64,000 nucleotides of DNA, from the NCBI RefSeq assembly GCF_004535825.1, contig NZ_SGVY01000015.1, positions 1 through 64,000 on the forward strand. Direction: 5' to 3'. Below the pieces are notes generated by a model. That model saw nothing but the letters and a program-made list of their open reading frames with translations, did not search any database and was not told where the DNA came from. This DNA comes from Segatella hominis (GTDB lineage: Bacteria > Bacteroidota > Bacteroidia > Bacteroidales > Bacteroidaceae). Each line of letters begins with the position of its first letter. The first letter of the stretch is position 1. Both the position numbers and the translations under genes were made by a program. Of the stretch, positions 6,289 to 14,668 are shown piece after piece.

Positions 6289-8280
6289 TTATAAAGGTTT
6301 ATATTCTACGAATGCCTCCATCGCCTCATAGCAAGCAAGACCCAAGTTATCATACAACTGGGCTGTAGCGCGGTTTCTGTCTTCCGCACGCTGCCAGAAG
6401 AGACGGTCGTCATTGCCGAGGAAAGGAGCACTTTCCATCTGAGACTGGTGCTTCAGGATAGAATTACGCTTAGCGCGCAATTCCTCTGGACTCAATGGAA
6501 CACACATCTCGATGTTCTCAATCTCCCATTCTGCCCATGCTCCACGATACATCCAGATGCGGCAATCCTTCAGCCACTCTGCGCCTGCCTCCTTCTCAAG
6601 GTCGATGGCTGCCAATACGGCGTCAGTACACTTGCGGTGTGTGCCGTGAGGGTCTGCCAAGTCGCCGGCTACATAGATCTGATGAGGCTTCACCTCCTGC
6701 AGCAACTGTCTTACTACTGCTACGTCCTTCTCGGTCATAGGGAGTTTTTCTATCTTACCGCTTTCATAGAATGGAAGGTCGAGGAAGTGGACATGATCCA
6801 GCGGGATCTCATTATAGGTACAAGCAATACGTGCCTCGCCACGACGGATAAGACCCTTGATAGTAAGAATGTCTCTTGTATCGAAGTCGCCCTCCTTCTT
6901 GTTGGCAAAGAATTTCTTGATCTCCTTGTACTTGTTGGCGATGATGCTGTCCTTGGATTCTGCAAAGAGCTGGTTGAAACCATTGATGAAGTGCATGAAG
7001 CGTGTTACTTCCTCATCACCTACTGCGATGTTGCCGGATGTCTCGTAAGCCAGATGCACGTCGTGGTGCTGCTGAACCAGACGGCGGATGGTTCCGCCCA
7101 TAGAGATAACGTCATCGTCTGGGTGTGGAGAGAACACTACGACACGCTTTGGATATGGTTTGGCACGCTCTGGACGATAGGTATCGTCTGCGTCAGGTTT
7201 ACCACCAGGCCAACCGGTGATGGTATGCTGCAAGTCGTTGAAAATCTTGATATTAGCATTGTATGCAGAACCATAGAGAGCCAACAGTTCGCTCAGACCA
7301 TTCTCATTGTAGTCCTTGTTGGTCAACTTCAGGATTGGCTTGTTAATCTTCTGGCAGAGCCAAACCAGTGCAGAACGTACCAACTTGTCTGTCCATTCGC
7401 ATGATGAAACCAACCAAGGGTGCTCAATGCGGGTAAGATGGGCAGCTGCACTCAAATCCAATACCACCTGTGCGTTTGGGTGAGTCTGCAGGAAAGTAGC
7501 AGGCAGGGTATCTGTGATGTTGCCCTCTATCACCTTCTGCATAATCTCAGACTTTTCGTCGCCCCATGCTGTCAGGAATACAGTCTTGGCTGTCAGGAGA
7601 GTGCCAACACCCATAGTGAGTGAACATGGAGGAACCTGCTCCTTGGTCTTGAAGCTGTTTTCCATCTCCTCGCGTGACATGTTGCCGATGAGGATGATAC
7701 GGGTGAGCGACTGGATGCTTGAACCCGGTTCGTTGGCTGCGATATTACCCATGCGGCCGATGCCGAGGATAGTAACGTCGAGACCGCCGAAGGTCTTGAT
7801 GCGCTGCTCATAGAGGCGGCAGGTGTCTTGTACAGCCTCCTGTGCGATGCTGCCATCGAGGGTGAAGATATTCTGTTCTGCAATATCCACGCGGTCAAGG
7901 AAATGCTCCTTGAGCTGGTTGATGCTGCGGATAGAACTGTCCTTGCGGAGTGGGTAATACTCATAGGCATTGAATACTACTACATTGCGGAAACTCAGTT
8001 TCTTCTTCTCGTAGCGGCTTACCAATTCATCATATACAGGATTGACAGAGAGGCCTGTGCCCAATGCCATCACATAATACTTGCCTTCGTGCTGGGCAGC
8101 CTTAATGCCCTTCTCAATGCAGTCGGCAATATGACTACAGCCTTCGCTTACAGATGCGAAGATATCGGTATGAATTTTCTCCATGCGGGATATTTCGGAG
8201 TATTCCACGGTCGTCTTAGGCTTGTAGAATTCCACAGGTACCTTGTTGAGTACGATTTGTGAACTAAGATTTAATCTCAT
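6289..8280 (-). CDS. Pseudo-NagB domain fused to a PIG-L (LmbE-like) deacetylase
   Basis: 663 residues. Residues about 30-320 follow the glucosamine-6-phosphate deaminase fold (YYVMALGTGLSVNPVYDELV, IGRMGNIAANEPGSS). Where active NagB has FNMDEY and [11 protein letters not shown], this one has FNAYEY and GRMGNIAANEP, so the catalytic Asp72, Asp141 and His143 equivalents are absent and only the Glu remains. Residues about 395-640 are a PIG-L deacetylase with SPHPDDDVISMGG and DPHGTHRKC, the zinc-binding pattern. It lies 86 bp downstream of a normal nagB, probably in one operon, so a role in N-acetylglucosamine or glucosamine-6-phosphate metabolism is likely. Annotation as plain NagB would mislead. 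Confidence 0.85.
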   Translation of the reverse strand: MRLNLSSQIVLNKVPVEFYKPKTTVEYSEISRMEKIHTDIFASVSEGCSHIADCIEKGIKAAQHEGKYYVMALGTGLSVNPVYDELVSRYEKKKLSFRNVVVFNAYEYYPLRKDSSIRSINQLKEHFLDRVDIAEQNIFTLDGSIAQEAVQDTCRLYEQRIKTFGGLDVTILGIGRMGNIAANEPGSSIQSLTRIILIGNMSREEMENSFKTKEQVPPCSLTMGVGTLLTAKTVFLTAWGDEKSEIMQKVIEGNITDTLPATFLQTHPNAQVVLDLSAAAHLTRIEHPWLVSSCEWTDKLVRSALVWLCQKINKPILKLTNKDYNENGLSELLALYGSAYNANIKIFNDLQHTITGWPGGKPDADDTYRPERAKPYPKRVVVFSPHPDDDVISMGGTIRRLVQQHHDVHLAYETSGNIAVGDEEVTRFMHFINGFNQLFAESKDSIIANKYKEIKKFFANKKEGDFDTRDILTIKGLIRRGEARIACTYNEIPLDHVHFLDLPFYESGKIEKLPMTEKDVAVVRQLLQEVKPHQIYVAGDLADPHGTHRKCTDAVLAAIDLEKEAGAEWLKDCRIWMYRGAWAEWEIENIEMCVPLSPEELRAKRNSILKHQSQMESAPFLGNDDRLFWQRAEDRNRATAQLYDNLGLACYEAMEAFVEYKPL

Positions 8281-8317
8281 AACGTAATATATTTATGTAA
8301 TGTAATATATTGATAAT

Positions 8318-8356
8318 GTTGGAATTTTCTCTCGGTCTGTTGGAATTTTCTCGGTC
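8318..8356. repeat. Two tandem copies of a 19-20-bp unit
   Basis: TGTTGGAATTTTCTCTCGGT and TGTTGGAATTTTCTCGGTC lie head to tail between nagB and the fusion gene. They differ by a TC insertion. Role unknown. Confidence 0.8.
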
Positions 8357-8366
8357 GAGGGGTCTT

Positions 8367-9158
8367 TTAGATATTGTTCTTCTCGATATCCTTGAAGTAG
8401 CGGTAGGTTCCCACTTTCAACTCGTCTGTAGCCATTTCATCACAGATGATGATGCCGTGCTTGTGGAGCTGGAGTGCGCTGATGGTCCAAGCCTGTGTAA
8501 CAGGACCTTCGATGGCAGCGTGGAGAGCCTGTGCCTTGTTGTGCCCATTGCAGAGAATCATCACCTCTCTTGCGTCCATCACGGTGCCTACACCTACGGT
8601 AAGAGCCAAAGCAGGAACAGCCTCAGGATCGTTGCCGAAGAAGCGTGAGTTGGCGATGCGGGTGTCGGTGGTGAGAGTCTTCACACGGGTGCGTGAGGTG
8701 AGGGCAGAGTAAGGCTCATTGAAGGCGATGTGACCGTCAGGACCAATGCCGCCAATGAAGAGGTCGATACCGCCTGCAGCCTTGATCTTCTGCTCGTAGC
8801 GCTCGCACTCAGCTTCGAGGTCTTCTGCATTACCATTGAGAATGTTGATGTTCTCCTTAGGGCAATCAATGTGATCGAACAGATTCTTTGCCATGAATGA
8901 GTGGTAGCTCTCTGGATGAGACTCTGGTAAACCTACGTATTCATCCATGTTGAAAGTAATGACGTGCTTGAATGATACCTTGCCTTCCTTGACAGCCTCT
9001 ACGAGCGCTGCATACATACCCATTGGGGATGAACCAGTTGGCAAACCAAGTACGAATGGACGCTCTGCTGTTGGAGCGAACTTGTTGATTGTCTCTACTA
9101 CGTGATTGGCTGCCCAACGTGACAGCTCATCATAATTTTTTTCAATAATTACGCGCAT
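8367..9158 (-). CDS. nagB: Glucosamine-6-phosphate deaminase
   Basis: 263 residues, full length for NagB. It converts glucosamine-6-phosphate to fructose-6-phosphate and ammonia, feeding amino sugars into glycolysis. Diagnostic segments are intact: [60 protein letters not shown] and ANSRFFGND. The catalytic Asp, His and Glu are therefore present, in contrast to the fused homologue downstream. Start at 9158 fits the usual [17 protein letters not shown]. It is probably co-transcribed with the pseudo-NagB fusion. An AraC-type regulator lies 171 bp upstream on the same strand. Confidence 0.95.
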   Translation of the reverse strand: MRVIIEKNYDELSRWAANHVVETINKFAPTAERPFVLGLPTGSSPMGMYAALVEAVKEGKVSFKHVITFNMDEYVGLPESHPESYHSFMAKNLFDHIDCPKENINILNGNAEDLEAECERYEQKIKAAGGIDLFIGGIGPDGHIAFNEPYSALTSRTRVKTLTTDTRIANSRFFGNDPEAVPALALTVGVGTVMDAREVMILCNGHNKAQALHAAIEGPVTQAWTISALQLHKHGIIICDEMATDELKVGTYRYFKDIEKNNI

Positions 9159-9329
9159 AGTCGTTAGTATTAATGATTTGTTTCTTAACTATAAATAATG
9201 TATTTATTTAACTGATTTATTTTTGTTGAATCAATTCTAATTTTGTCGCAGCAATGAAACCGATAGTCTTTCTGTCAGACCTTTTCAGCCTTTCTGATAG
9301 TTCCCTTTCAGTTTTCCTGTAAGACTCTG
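9159..9329. other. AraC-nagB intergenic region with degenerate CTTTC repeats
   Basis: The nagB-proximal half is AT-rich leader without a clear -7 box. 9257-9330 is built from imperfect copies of a roughly 12-bp unit around CTTTCTGTCAG and CCTTTTCAG. It is too degenerate to call as a terminator. Confidence 0.4.
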
Positions 9330-10220
9330 TCAACTGTTCCGGCAGTTCTGCGGACTGCATCCGATGTGGGTCTTCACGAATTTGCAGAACGAGGCATAGT
9401 CGTCGAACCCGAACCTTTCGGCTACTTCCTTGATGGGAATATCGGTGTATTTCAACTCAGCCCTGATCTTATCTACTGCATGTTCCAGGATGATGCCGAT
9501 GGCAGGCTTTCCTGTGTACTGCTTGACAATCTTCGAGAGATATTTCGGACTCACGCATTGCTTATCAGCATAATAGGCCACGGTGCGATGGCAACCGTTG
9601 TCAACTGCCAGGGCATTGGAGAACTCCAGAAAAATCCTGTCGGCACTGTGCCTGTGCTGCGTGGTAATCACGTTGTCGTAGGCAGGCACATGAATGTCGT
9701 TGATTACATAGAAGAAGATACTCGCCATCAGACTTTCCTTTAGCTCGTTGCAGTAGTGGTCGTGCCGATTGCTGCGGAAACGCAGAATGTTGACGAACGT
9801 ACTGATGAAATTGTGGATGATCTTCTGGTTGTAAGATATCAACGGTTTCTGGTTGAGAGCATTGAACATAATCCATGCATCTCGGTTGCTCGTCAGCAGA
9901 CGGCGTACTGCCGAGAGGGAATAGCCTACCATTGTGATGAGGCACCTCTCGCTCTTGCGGATGCTATGAACGATGACGTTGGGAGGAACAAGCAGCAGGT
10001 CGCCGGCAAAGAGTTCTATCTTGCGGTCGTCGAAATTCAGGCACAGATTGCCGTCCAGACAGAAGAGCATCATCAGGAAATTGACCTTGATGCTTTCTTC
10101 TTCGTCGGGAAATAGCAGCAGGGGAGATGCTACTACATAATCCGGGTCGGAAAAAACCGAATTGCCGTCTTCTTCTGCAAAGTCTTGCAGCTGATAACTT
10201 GTTAGTCTGTTGTTCATCAT
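9330..10220 (-). CDS. AraC-family transcriptional regulator
   Basis: 296 residues. The N-terminal part (about 1-170) is a cupin-like ligand domain (LLFPDEEESIKVNFLMMLFC, DRKIELFAGDLLLVPPN). The C-terminus (about 200-296) carries two helix-turn-helices: HRTVAYYADKQCVSPKYLSK, and IPIKEVAERFGFDDYASFCK followed by FVKTHIGCSP, the AraC signature. The start at 10220 has a second ATG immediately after. A minus-strand -7 box TAACTTTG at 10237-10244 fits. It may control nagB downstream or the divergent glnN, but no target site is recognised. Confidence 0.9.
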   Translation of the reverse strand: MMNNRLTSYQLQDFAEEDGNSVFSDPDYVVASPLLLFPDEEESIKVNFLMMLFCLDGNLCLNFDDRKIELFAGDLLLVPPNVIVHSIRKSERCLITMVGYSLSAVRRLLTSNRDAWIMFNALNQKPLISYNQKIIHNFISTFVNILRFRSNRHDHYCNELKESLMASIFFYVINDIHVPAYDNVITTQHRHSADRIFLEFSNALAVDNGCHRTVAYYADKQCVSPKYLSKIVKQYTGKPAIGIILEHAVDKIRAELKYTDIPIKEVAERFGFDDYASFCKFVKTHIGCSPQNCRNS

Positions 10221-10236
10221 TCTTTTATTGTCGGTG

Positions 10237-10244
10237 CAAAGTTA
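10237..10244 (-). promoter_or_regulatory. -7 box of the AraC-type regulator gene
   Basis: TAACTTTG on the minus strand, 17 bp before the ATG, within the regulator-glnN divergent region. Confidence 0.6.
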
Positions 10245-10408
10245 ATAAAAAAAGAGGGAATTCCATTACATATTTTTCCCCATTATTCTACCTTATACCG
10301 CAATATTGAGTAAAAAGGCGTTTTTTAATTCTTTTTTAGGAGAAAAAAAGAAGAAAATGGGGAAAAATATGTAACTCTAAAATGCTTATTTTCCTATTCA
10401 AATTTGTC

Positions 10409-10451
10409 ACCTTATAATATATAGTGTATCATTACCTTATTATATATAGTT
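10409..10451. repeat. Two 25-bp direct repeats in the glnN upstream region
   Basis: ACCTTATAATATATAGT (10409-10425) and ACCTTATTATATATAGT (10434-10450) are direct repeats with a 25-bp period. The second holds one of five copies of the 15-mer TATATATAATAAGGT found in the window. The rest of 10245-10573 is AT-rich without a gene. Confidence 0.75.
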
Positions 10452-10573
10452 TCATCGTCTCATTTTATTCAGATAAGGTTGTCTAATATATATAAAGATG
10501 TGATTTTATTTGATATAAGTTTGAAATTTGCATAAAATGTGAGCAAAATGTTAGTGTTTTGCCAAAAAATTAC

Positions 10574-10581
10574 TAACTTTG
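10574..10581 (+). promoter_or_regulatory. -7 box of glnN
   Basis: TAACTTTG, about 31 bp before the ATG at 10612. It rules out an upstream TTG at 10579 as the start codon, because that triplet is part of the promoter box. Confidence 0.65.
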
Positions 10582-10611
10582 CACCCGCAAACTTATAAAT
10601 ACGATAAAAGA

Positions 10612-12801
10612 ATGGCTAATTTGAGATTTGAGGTTGTAGCCGAGGCCTTTAAGAAAAGACCTGTAGAGGTGGAAGCTCCCAAGGTTCGCCCTTCGGAATA
10701 CTTCGCCAAGTATGTATTCAACCGCCAGAAGATGTACAAGTATCTCCCATCTGATGTTTACGAGAAACTCATTGATGTGATTGATAATGGTAATCGTCTG
10801 GATCGTTCCATCGCTGATGCTGTGGCTGCGGGCATGAAGCTTTGGGCAGAAGAAAACGGGGTAACTCATTATACGCACTGGTTTCAGCCTCTTACCGAGG
10901 GTACTGCAGAGAAGCATGATGCTTTTGTGGAGCACGACGGCAAGGGTGGTATGATAGAGGAATTTTCAGGCAAGTTGCTTGTTCAGCAGGAGCCTGATGC
11001 CAGTTCGTTCCCTAATGGCGGAATCCGCAACACTTTCGAGGCCAGAGGTTATTCTGCCTGGGACCCAACTTCGCCAGTCTTTATCATCGATGATACGCTC
11101 TGTATCCCTACCATTTTTATTTCTTATACAGGTGAGGCCCTCGATTATAAGGCTCCACTGCTCCGCTCGCTCCATACACTGAGTGAGGCAGCTACCGAAG
11201 TGTGTCATTACTTCTATCCTCAGGTGAAGAAGGTGCAGACCAACTTGGGATGGGAACAGGAATATTTCCTCGTGGATGAAAGTCTCTATTCTGCCCGCCC
11301 TGACCTGATGCTTACCGGACGTACGCTGATGGGACACGACTCTGCGAAGAACCAGCAGATGGACGACCACTATTTCGGAACTATTCCTGAGCGCGTGCAG
11401 GCATTCATGAAAGATTTGGAAATACAGGCTCTCGAACTCGGTATTCCTTGTAAGACCCGCCATAATGAGGTGGCTCCTAACCAGTTTGAGTTGGCGCCTA
11501 TCTTCGAGGAGTGCAATCTTGCCGTTGACCATAACATGCTCCTGATGAGTTTGATGAAGCGTGTGGCCCATAAGCACAGTTTCCGCGTGCTCCTTCACGA
11601 GAAGCCATTCGCAGGCGTCAACGGTTCGGGTAAGCACAACAACTGGAGCCTCTGCACTGATACTGGTGTTCTGCTTCATGCGGCAGGCAAAACTCCTGAG
11701 GATAACCTCCGATTTGTAGTGTTCATCGTGGAAACCCTGATGGGTGTGTATAAGCACAACGGTCTGCTGAAGGCTTCTATCATGAGCGCAACCAATGCCC
11801 ATCGACTGGGTGCCAACGAAGCTCCACCTGCCATCATCTCCTCTTTCTTGGGCAAGCAGCTCACTGATCTCTTAGACCATATAGAAAAGGCAGATAAGGA
11901 GGAACTCTTTGCATTGGCAGGCAAGAAGGGAATGGAACTGGATATTCCTGAGATTCCAGAGCTGATGATTGATAATACCGACCGCAACCGTACTTCACCT
12001 TTTGCTTTTACCGGCAATCGCTTTGAGTTCCGTGCTGTGGGTAGTGAGGCCAACTGTGCATCATCTCTTATCGTGCTGAATGCAGCTGTGGCTGAGGCTC
12101 TCGAAGAATTCAAGACCCGTGTGGATGCACTTATTGCCAAGGGTGAGGATCAGACTTCTGCTATTATAGATATTGTACGCGAGGATATCAAGACTTGCAA
12201 GCCTATCCGCTTTGATGGCAACGGCTATTCTGATGAGTGGAAGGAAGAGGCCCAGAAGCGTGGACTCGACTGCGAGGCTTCCTGTCCGGTAGTCTTCGAC
12301 CGCTATCTGGATAAGGAAAGCATCGAGATGTTCGCCAAGACCAACGTGATGAGCGAGAGCGAGTTGAAGGCGCGCAACGAGGTGAAGTGGGAGACTTATA
12401 CCAAGAAAATTCAGATTGAGGCTCGTGTGATGGGCGACCTGAGCATGAACCACATCATCCCTGTGGCTACCCACTATCAGAGCCGTCTGGCAAAGAATGT
12501 AGAGGGCATGATTCACATCTTCGGTGGCGAGGAAGGTAAGAAACTGACAGCCCGCAACGTGAAGATTATCCGTGAGATTGCTGAGCGCACCGAGGCAATA
12601 GAGCGTGGTGTGGAGGCATTGGTGGATGCCCGCAAGGTAGCTAACAAGATAGAGAGCGAGCGCGAGAAGGCAGTAGCATATCACGACACGGTAGCTCCAA
12701 AGATGGAGGAAATCCGTTATCAGATAGACAAGCTTGAACTCCTCGTTGCCGATGAACTTTGGACTTTGCCAAAGTATCGTGAGCTGCTGTTCATCAGATA
12801 A
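10612..12801 (+). CDS. glnN: Glutamine synthetase, type III (GlnN)
   Basis: 729 residues, the length of GSIII enzymes known from Bacteroides, which make glutamine from glutamate, ammonia and ATP. It starts MANLRFEVVAEAFKKRPVEV. Landmarks include GIRNTFEARGYSAWDPTSP, LGWEQEYFLVDE, CKTRHNEVAPNQFELAPIFE, GVNGSGKHNNWSL (glutamate and metal binding) and NRTSPFAFTGNRFEFRAVGS. The enzyme is cytoplasmic and forms large oligomers. It has its own promoter and a strong terminator, so it is monocistronic. No NtrC or PII genes are adjacent. Confidence 0.95.
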   Translation: MANLRFEVVAEAFKKRPVEVEAPKVRPSEYFAKYVFNRQKMYKYLPSDVYEKLIDVIDNGNRLDRSIADAVAAGMKLWAEENGVTHYTHWFQPLTEGTAEKHDAFVEHDGKGGMIEEFSGKLLVQQEPDASSFPNGGIRNTFEARGYSAWDPTSPVFIIDDTLCIPTIFISYTGEALDYKAPLLRSLHTLSEAATEVCHYFYPQVKKVQTNLGWEQEYFLVDESLYSARPDLMLTGRTLMGHDSAKNQQMDDHYFGTIPERVQAFMKDLEIQALELGIPCKTRHNEVAPNQFELAPIFEECNLAVDHNMLLMSLMKRVAHKHSFRVLLHEKPFAGVNGSGKHNNWSLCTDTGVLLHAAGKTPEDNLRFVVFIVETLMGVYKHNGLLKASIMSATNAHRLGANEAPPAIISSFLGKQLTDLLDHIEKADKEELFALAGKKGMELDIPEIPELMIDNTDRNRTSPFAFTGNRFEFRAVGSEANCASSLIVLNAAVAEALEEFKTRVDALIAKGEDQTSAIIDIVREDIKTCKPIRFDGNGYSDEWKEEAQKRGLDCEASCPVVFDRYLDKESIEMFAKTNVMSESELKARNEVKWETYTKKIQIEARVMGDLSMNHIIPVATHYQSRLAKNVEGMIHIFGGEEGKKLTARNVKIIREIAERTEAIERGVEALVDARKVANKIESEREKAVAYHDTVAPKMEEIRYQIDKLELLVADELWTLPKYRELLFIR

Positions 12802-12835
12802 TATTTCCTGAATAAGGAATAAAGATAATAAAAAA

Positions 12836-12871
12836 AGAGTGCATTGTTTGTTACAGTGCACTTTTTTTTGT
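12836..12871 (+). terminator. Intrinsic terminator of glnN
   Basis: AGTGCATTG (12838-12846) and CAGTGCACT (12854-12862) form a stem followed by eight or more T residues. Confidence 0.85.
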
Positions 12872-12923
12872 TCCGTGAATATGGTAAAGTAGGTTAAAAG
12901 TAATATAAAGAACGTGAGGAAGT

Positions 12924-12954
12924 TTGTTTCGTTACTTGTTTTTTAGTACTTTTG
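12924..12954 (+). promoter_or_regulatory. Promoter of the ATPase gene at 13063
   Basis: TTG at 12924-12926 and TACTTTTG at 12947-12954, spaced 20 bp. Transcription should begin near 12960, so the palindrome at 12977-13042 lies in the 5' untranslated region. Confidence 0.7.
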
Positions 12955-12976
12955 CCCCATAATTATGGATTCAAGT

Positions 12977-13042
12977 GTGGAAAATGTGGAGAATTACACA
13001 AAAAAGGTATCAAAAATGTGTAAAATTCCACATTTTCCCCAC
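12977..13042. repeat. Long imperfect palindrome in the ATPase leader
   Basis: The left arm, GTGGAAAATGTGGAGAATTA plus CACA (12977-13000), and the right arm at 13017-13042 are reverse complements over about 24 bp with two small bulges. It could be an operator just downstream of the start site or an RNA hairpin sequestering the leader. A related TTACACAT...ATGTGTAA pair recurs downstream of the gene at 14482-14509. Confidence 0.85.
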
Positions 13043-13062
13043 TTCAATAAAAATAAGGGGAT

Positions 13063-14379
13063 ATGTTTAACAGAACGATTATTCACGAATTGGAGCAATG
13101 GAAAGAGCGCAGAGACCGCAAGCCATTGATGATGCTGGGAGCTCGCCAAGTAGGCAAGACATCGGTGCTGAAGAAATTTGGAGAAGACAGCTTTGAACAT
13201 TGTGCTTATTTCAGTCTTGATGAAGAAGAGGGTGTTTGTGACATCTTTCGCAAGACCAAGAACCCGCAGCAAATCATCGAGCAGCTGTCGTATCTTACAT
13301 CCGAGCCAATCTTACCTCATAAGACTTTGCTTGTCCTTGATGAGATACAGGATTGTCCGGAAGCCATAAGTGCCATGAAATATTTCTGCGAAAAGACCCC
13401 CGAGTATGCTGTGGCTTGTGCCGGTTCGCTCCTGGGGTTGGCTTTTGGGCATCAGGGATTTTCGTTTCCAGTGGGAAAGGTGGATCACATGAACATGTAT
13501 CCCGTTACTTTTTCTGAATTTTTGGAACAGCGTGATGCCGGACTCTATCAATATTATATGTCGATAGATAGTCTGGAACCGCTTCCTGATGTGTTTTTCG
13601 ACCGTCTCTCGCAAGCTTTTACCGCCTATCGCATTTCTGGTGGAATGCCGGCAGTGGCTATGAAGATGATAGAGAAAGATTTGGAAGGTGTGGAAACTAC
13701 GCTTCGTAATATACTGCAGGATTACTCCTTGGACTTTGTGAAGCATGCCACGCCTTTGCTTGCCAATAGAATTTCGCATGTTTGGCGGTCATTACCGTCA
13801 CAGTTGGCTAAGGAGAACAGAAAATTTGTTTATCAGCTGGTCCGTCCTGGTGCGAGAGCCCGTGAATATGAGGATGCTCTTACCTGGCTTCAGAATGCAG
13901 GATTGATATACAAGGTAAGTTTGTGTTCTACTCCGCAGGTACCATTGAAATCTTATGAAGATTTAAGCATCTTCAAGATTTACAGTCTTGATGTGGGCTT
14001 GTTGCGGGTTCTTGCAGAGTTGAGTCCTGAGACATACTTGAGTGATAATCCAATCTTTAAGGAATACAAGGGTGCTTTGGCAGAGAACTATATTCTTCAG
14101 AGTCTGGTGGCTAATGGCATCAAATGTTCTCATTATTGGGCATCAGGAAATACGGCGGAAGTAGAATTCATCGTTCAGCGTGGTTTGGATGTGATTCCTA
14201 TGGAGGTGAAATCGGGAACAAGTGTTACCGGGCGTAGTTTGATAGAGTATAACAAGAAGTATTCTCCCCGTCTGCGCATCAGATATTCTATGCTTAATCT
14301 CAAAAAGGATGATACTTTTGTCAATATCCCTCTTTTCCTGGCGGATAGAACTGAGCAGCTGATAGGATATGTGCAGTAG
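13063..14379 (+). CDS. AAA_14/DUF4143-family ATPase
   Basis: 438 residues. Walker A is GARQVGKT (about 26-33), Walker B TLLVLDEIQDC (about 86-96), followed by GSLLGLAFG and SFPVGKVDHMNMYPVTFSEF, hallmarks of this family. The middle region (about 200-290) is helical and probably includes a winged-helix segment. The DUF4143 end contains ALAENYILQSL and NTAEVEFIV...IPMEVKSG, a restriction-nuclease-like E/D...E-x-K pattern. No function is established for these proteins, which are abundant in Bacteroidales. The gene is intact, has its own promoter, and its leader holds a long palindrome. Confidence 0.9.
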   Translation: MFNRTIIHELEQWKERRDRKPLMMLGARQVGKTSVLKKFGEDSFEHCAYFSLDEEEGVCDIFRKTKNPQQIIEQLSYLTSEPILPHKTLLVLDEIQDCPEAISAMKYFCEKTPEYAVACAGSLLGLAFGHQGFSFPVGKVDHMNMYPVTFSEFLEQRDAGLYQYYMSIDSLEPLPDVFFDRLSQAFTAYRISGGMPAVAMKMIEKDLEGVETTLRNILQDYSLDFVKHATPLLANRISHVWRSLPSQLAKENRKFVYQLVRPGARAREYEDALTWLQNAGLIYKVSLCSTPQVPLKSYEDLSIFKIYSLDVGLLRVLAELSPETYLSDNPIFKEYKGALAENYILQSLVANGIKCSHYWASGNTAEVEFIVQRGLDVIPMEVKSGTSVTGRSLIEYNKKYSPRLRIRYSMLNLKKDDTFVNIPLFLADRTEQLIGYVQ

Positions 14380-14481
14380 CCTTGCTATGTGGCGTGAAAA
14401 GATGTTTTTTTTGCTTATCCTGAGCAGAAAAGCGTAAACTAAGTTAAACATTCATAAAAGTTTGGGGTTAAAACTCGTAAC

Positions 14482-14514
14482 TTACACATAATTAAATAAA
14501 AATGTGTAATTTTG
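14482..14514 (+). promoter_or_regulatory. rplM operon promoter overlapped by an inverted repeat
   Basis: TAATTTTG at 14507-14514 is the -7 box. The inverted pair TTACACAT (14482-14489) and ATGTGTAA (14502-14509) overlaps it and resembles the inner part of the palindrome in front of the ATPase gene at 13063. Whether this is a functional operator for ribosomal genes or a leftover cassette end is unclear. Confidence 0.55.
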
Positions 14515-14519
14515 CAGTC

Positions 14520-14668
14520 CGATTATTTCGGGGATACACTTAGAGTCCCCTGGACTGGTGTGTTAATAGCAATGTCCTGTGGCCGGGATTTGCGGTTAGA
14601 GAATCACCTGTCCGAAATAGTGAGTAAAAAGATTAAAAACGTTTTTTAGTAGTAATTTAAATTTTAAA
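14520..14668 (+). ncRNA. Structured 5' leader of the rplM operon (candidate r-protein leader)
   Basis: Transcription from the TAATTTTG box should start near 14520. ATTATTTCGG (14522-14531) can pair with CCGAAATAGT (14612-14621), closing a domain of about 100 nt that contains further helices such as AGTCC/GGACT nested inside ACAC/GTGT at 14535-14563. Such leaders typically bind the encoded ribosomal protein to feedback-regulate the operon. I infer this role, possibly with L13 as ligand. Confidence 0.6.

Noticed and set aside
6448-7404. Long open frame of about 318 codons on the plus strand
   Set aside because: It lies antisense to the pseudo-NagB/PIG-L fusion, has no recognisable motif and is explained by the codon usage of the real gene.
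10966-11802. Minus-strand open frame of about 278 codons within glnN
   Set aside because: No family motif or promoter is seen, and it lies opposite well-conserved glutamine synthetase codons.
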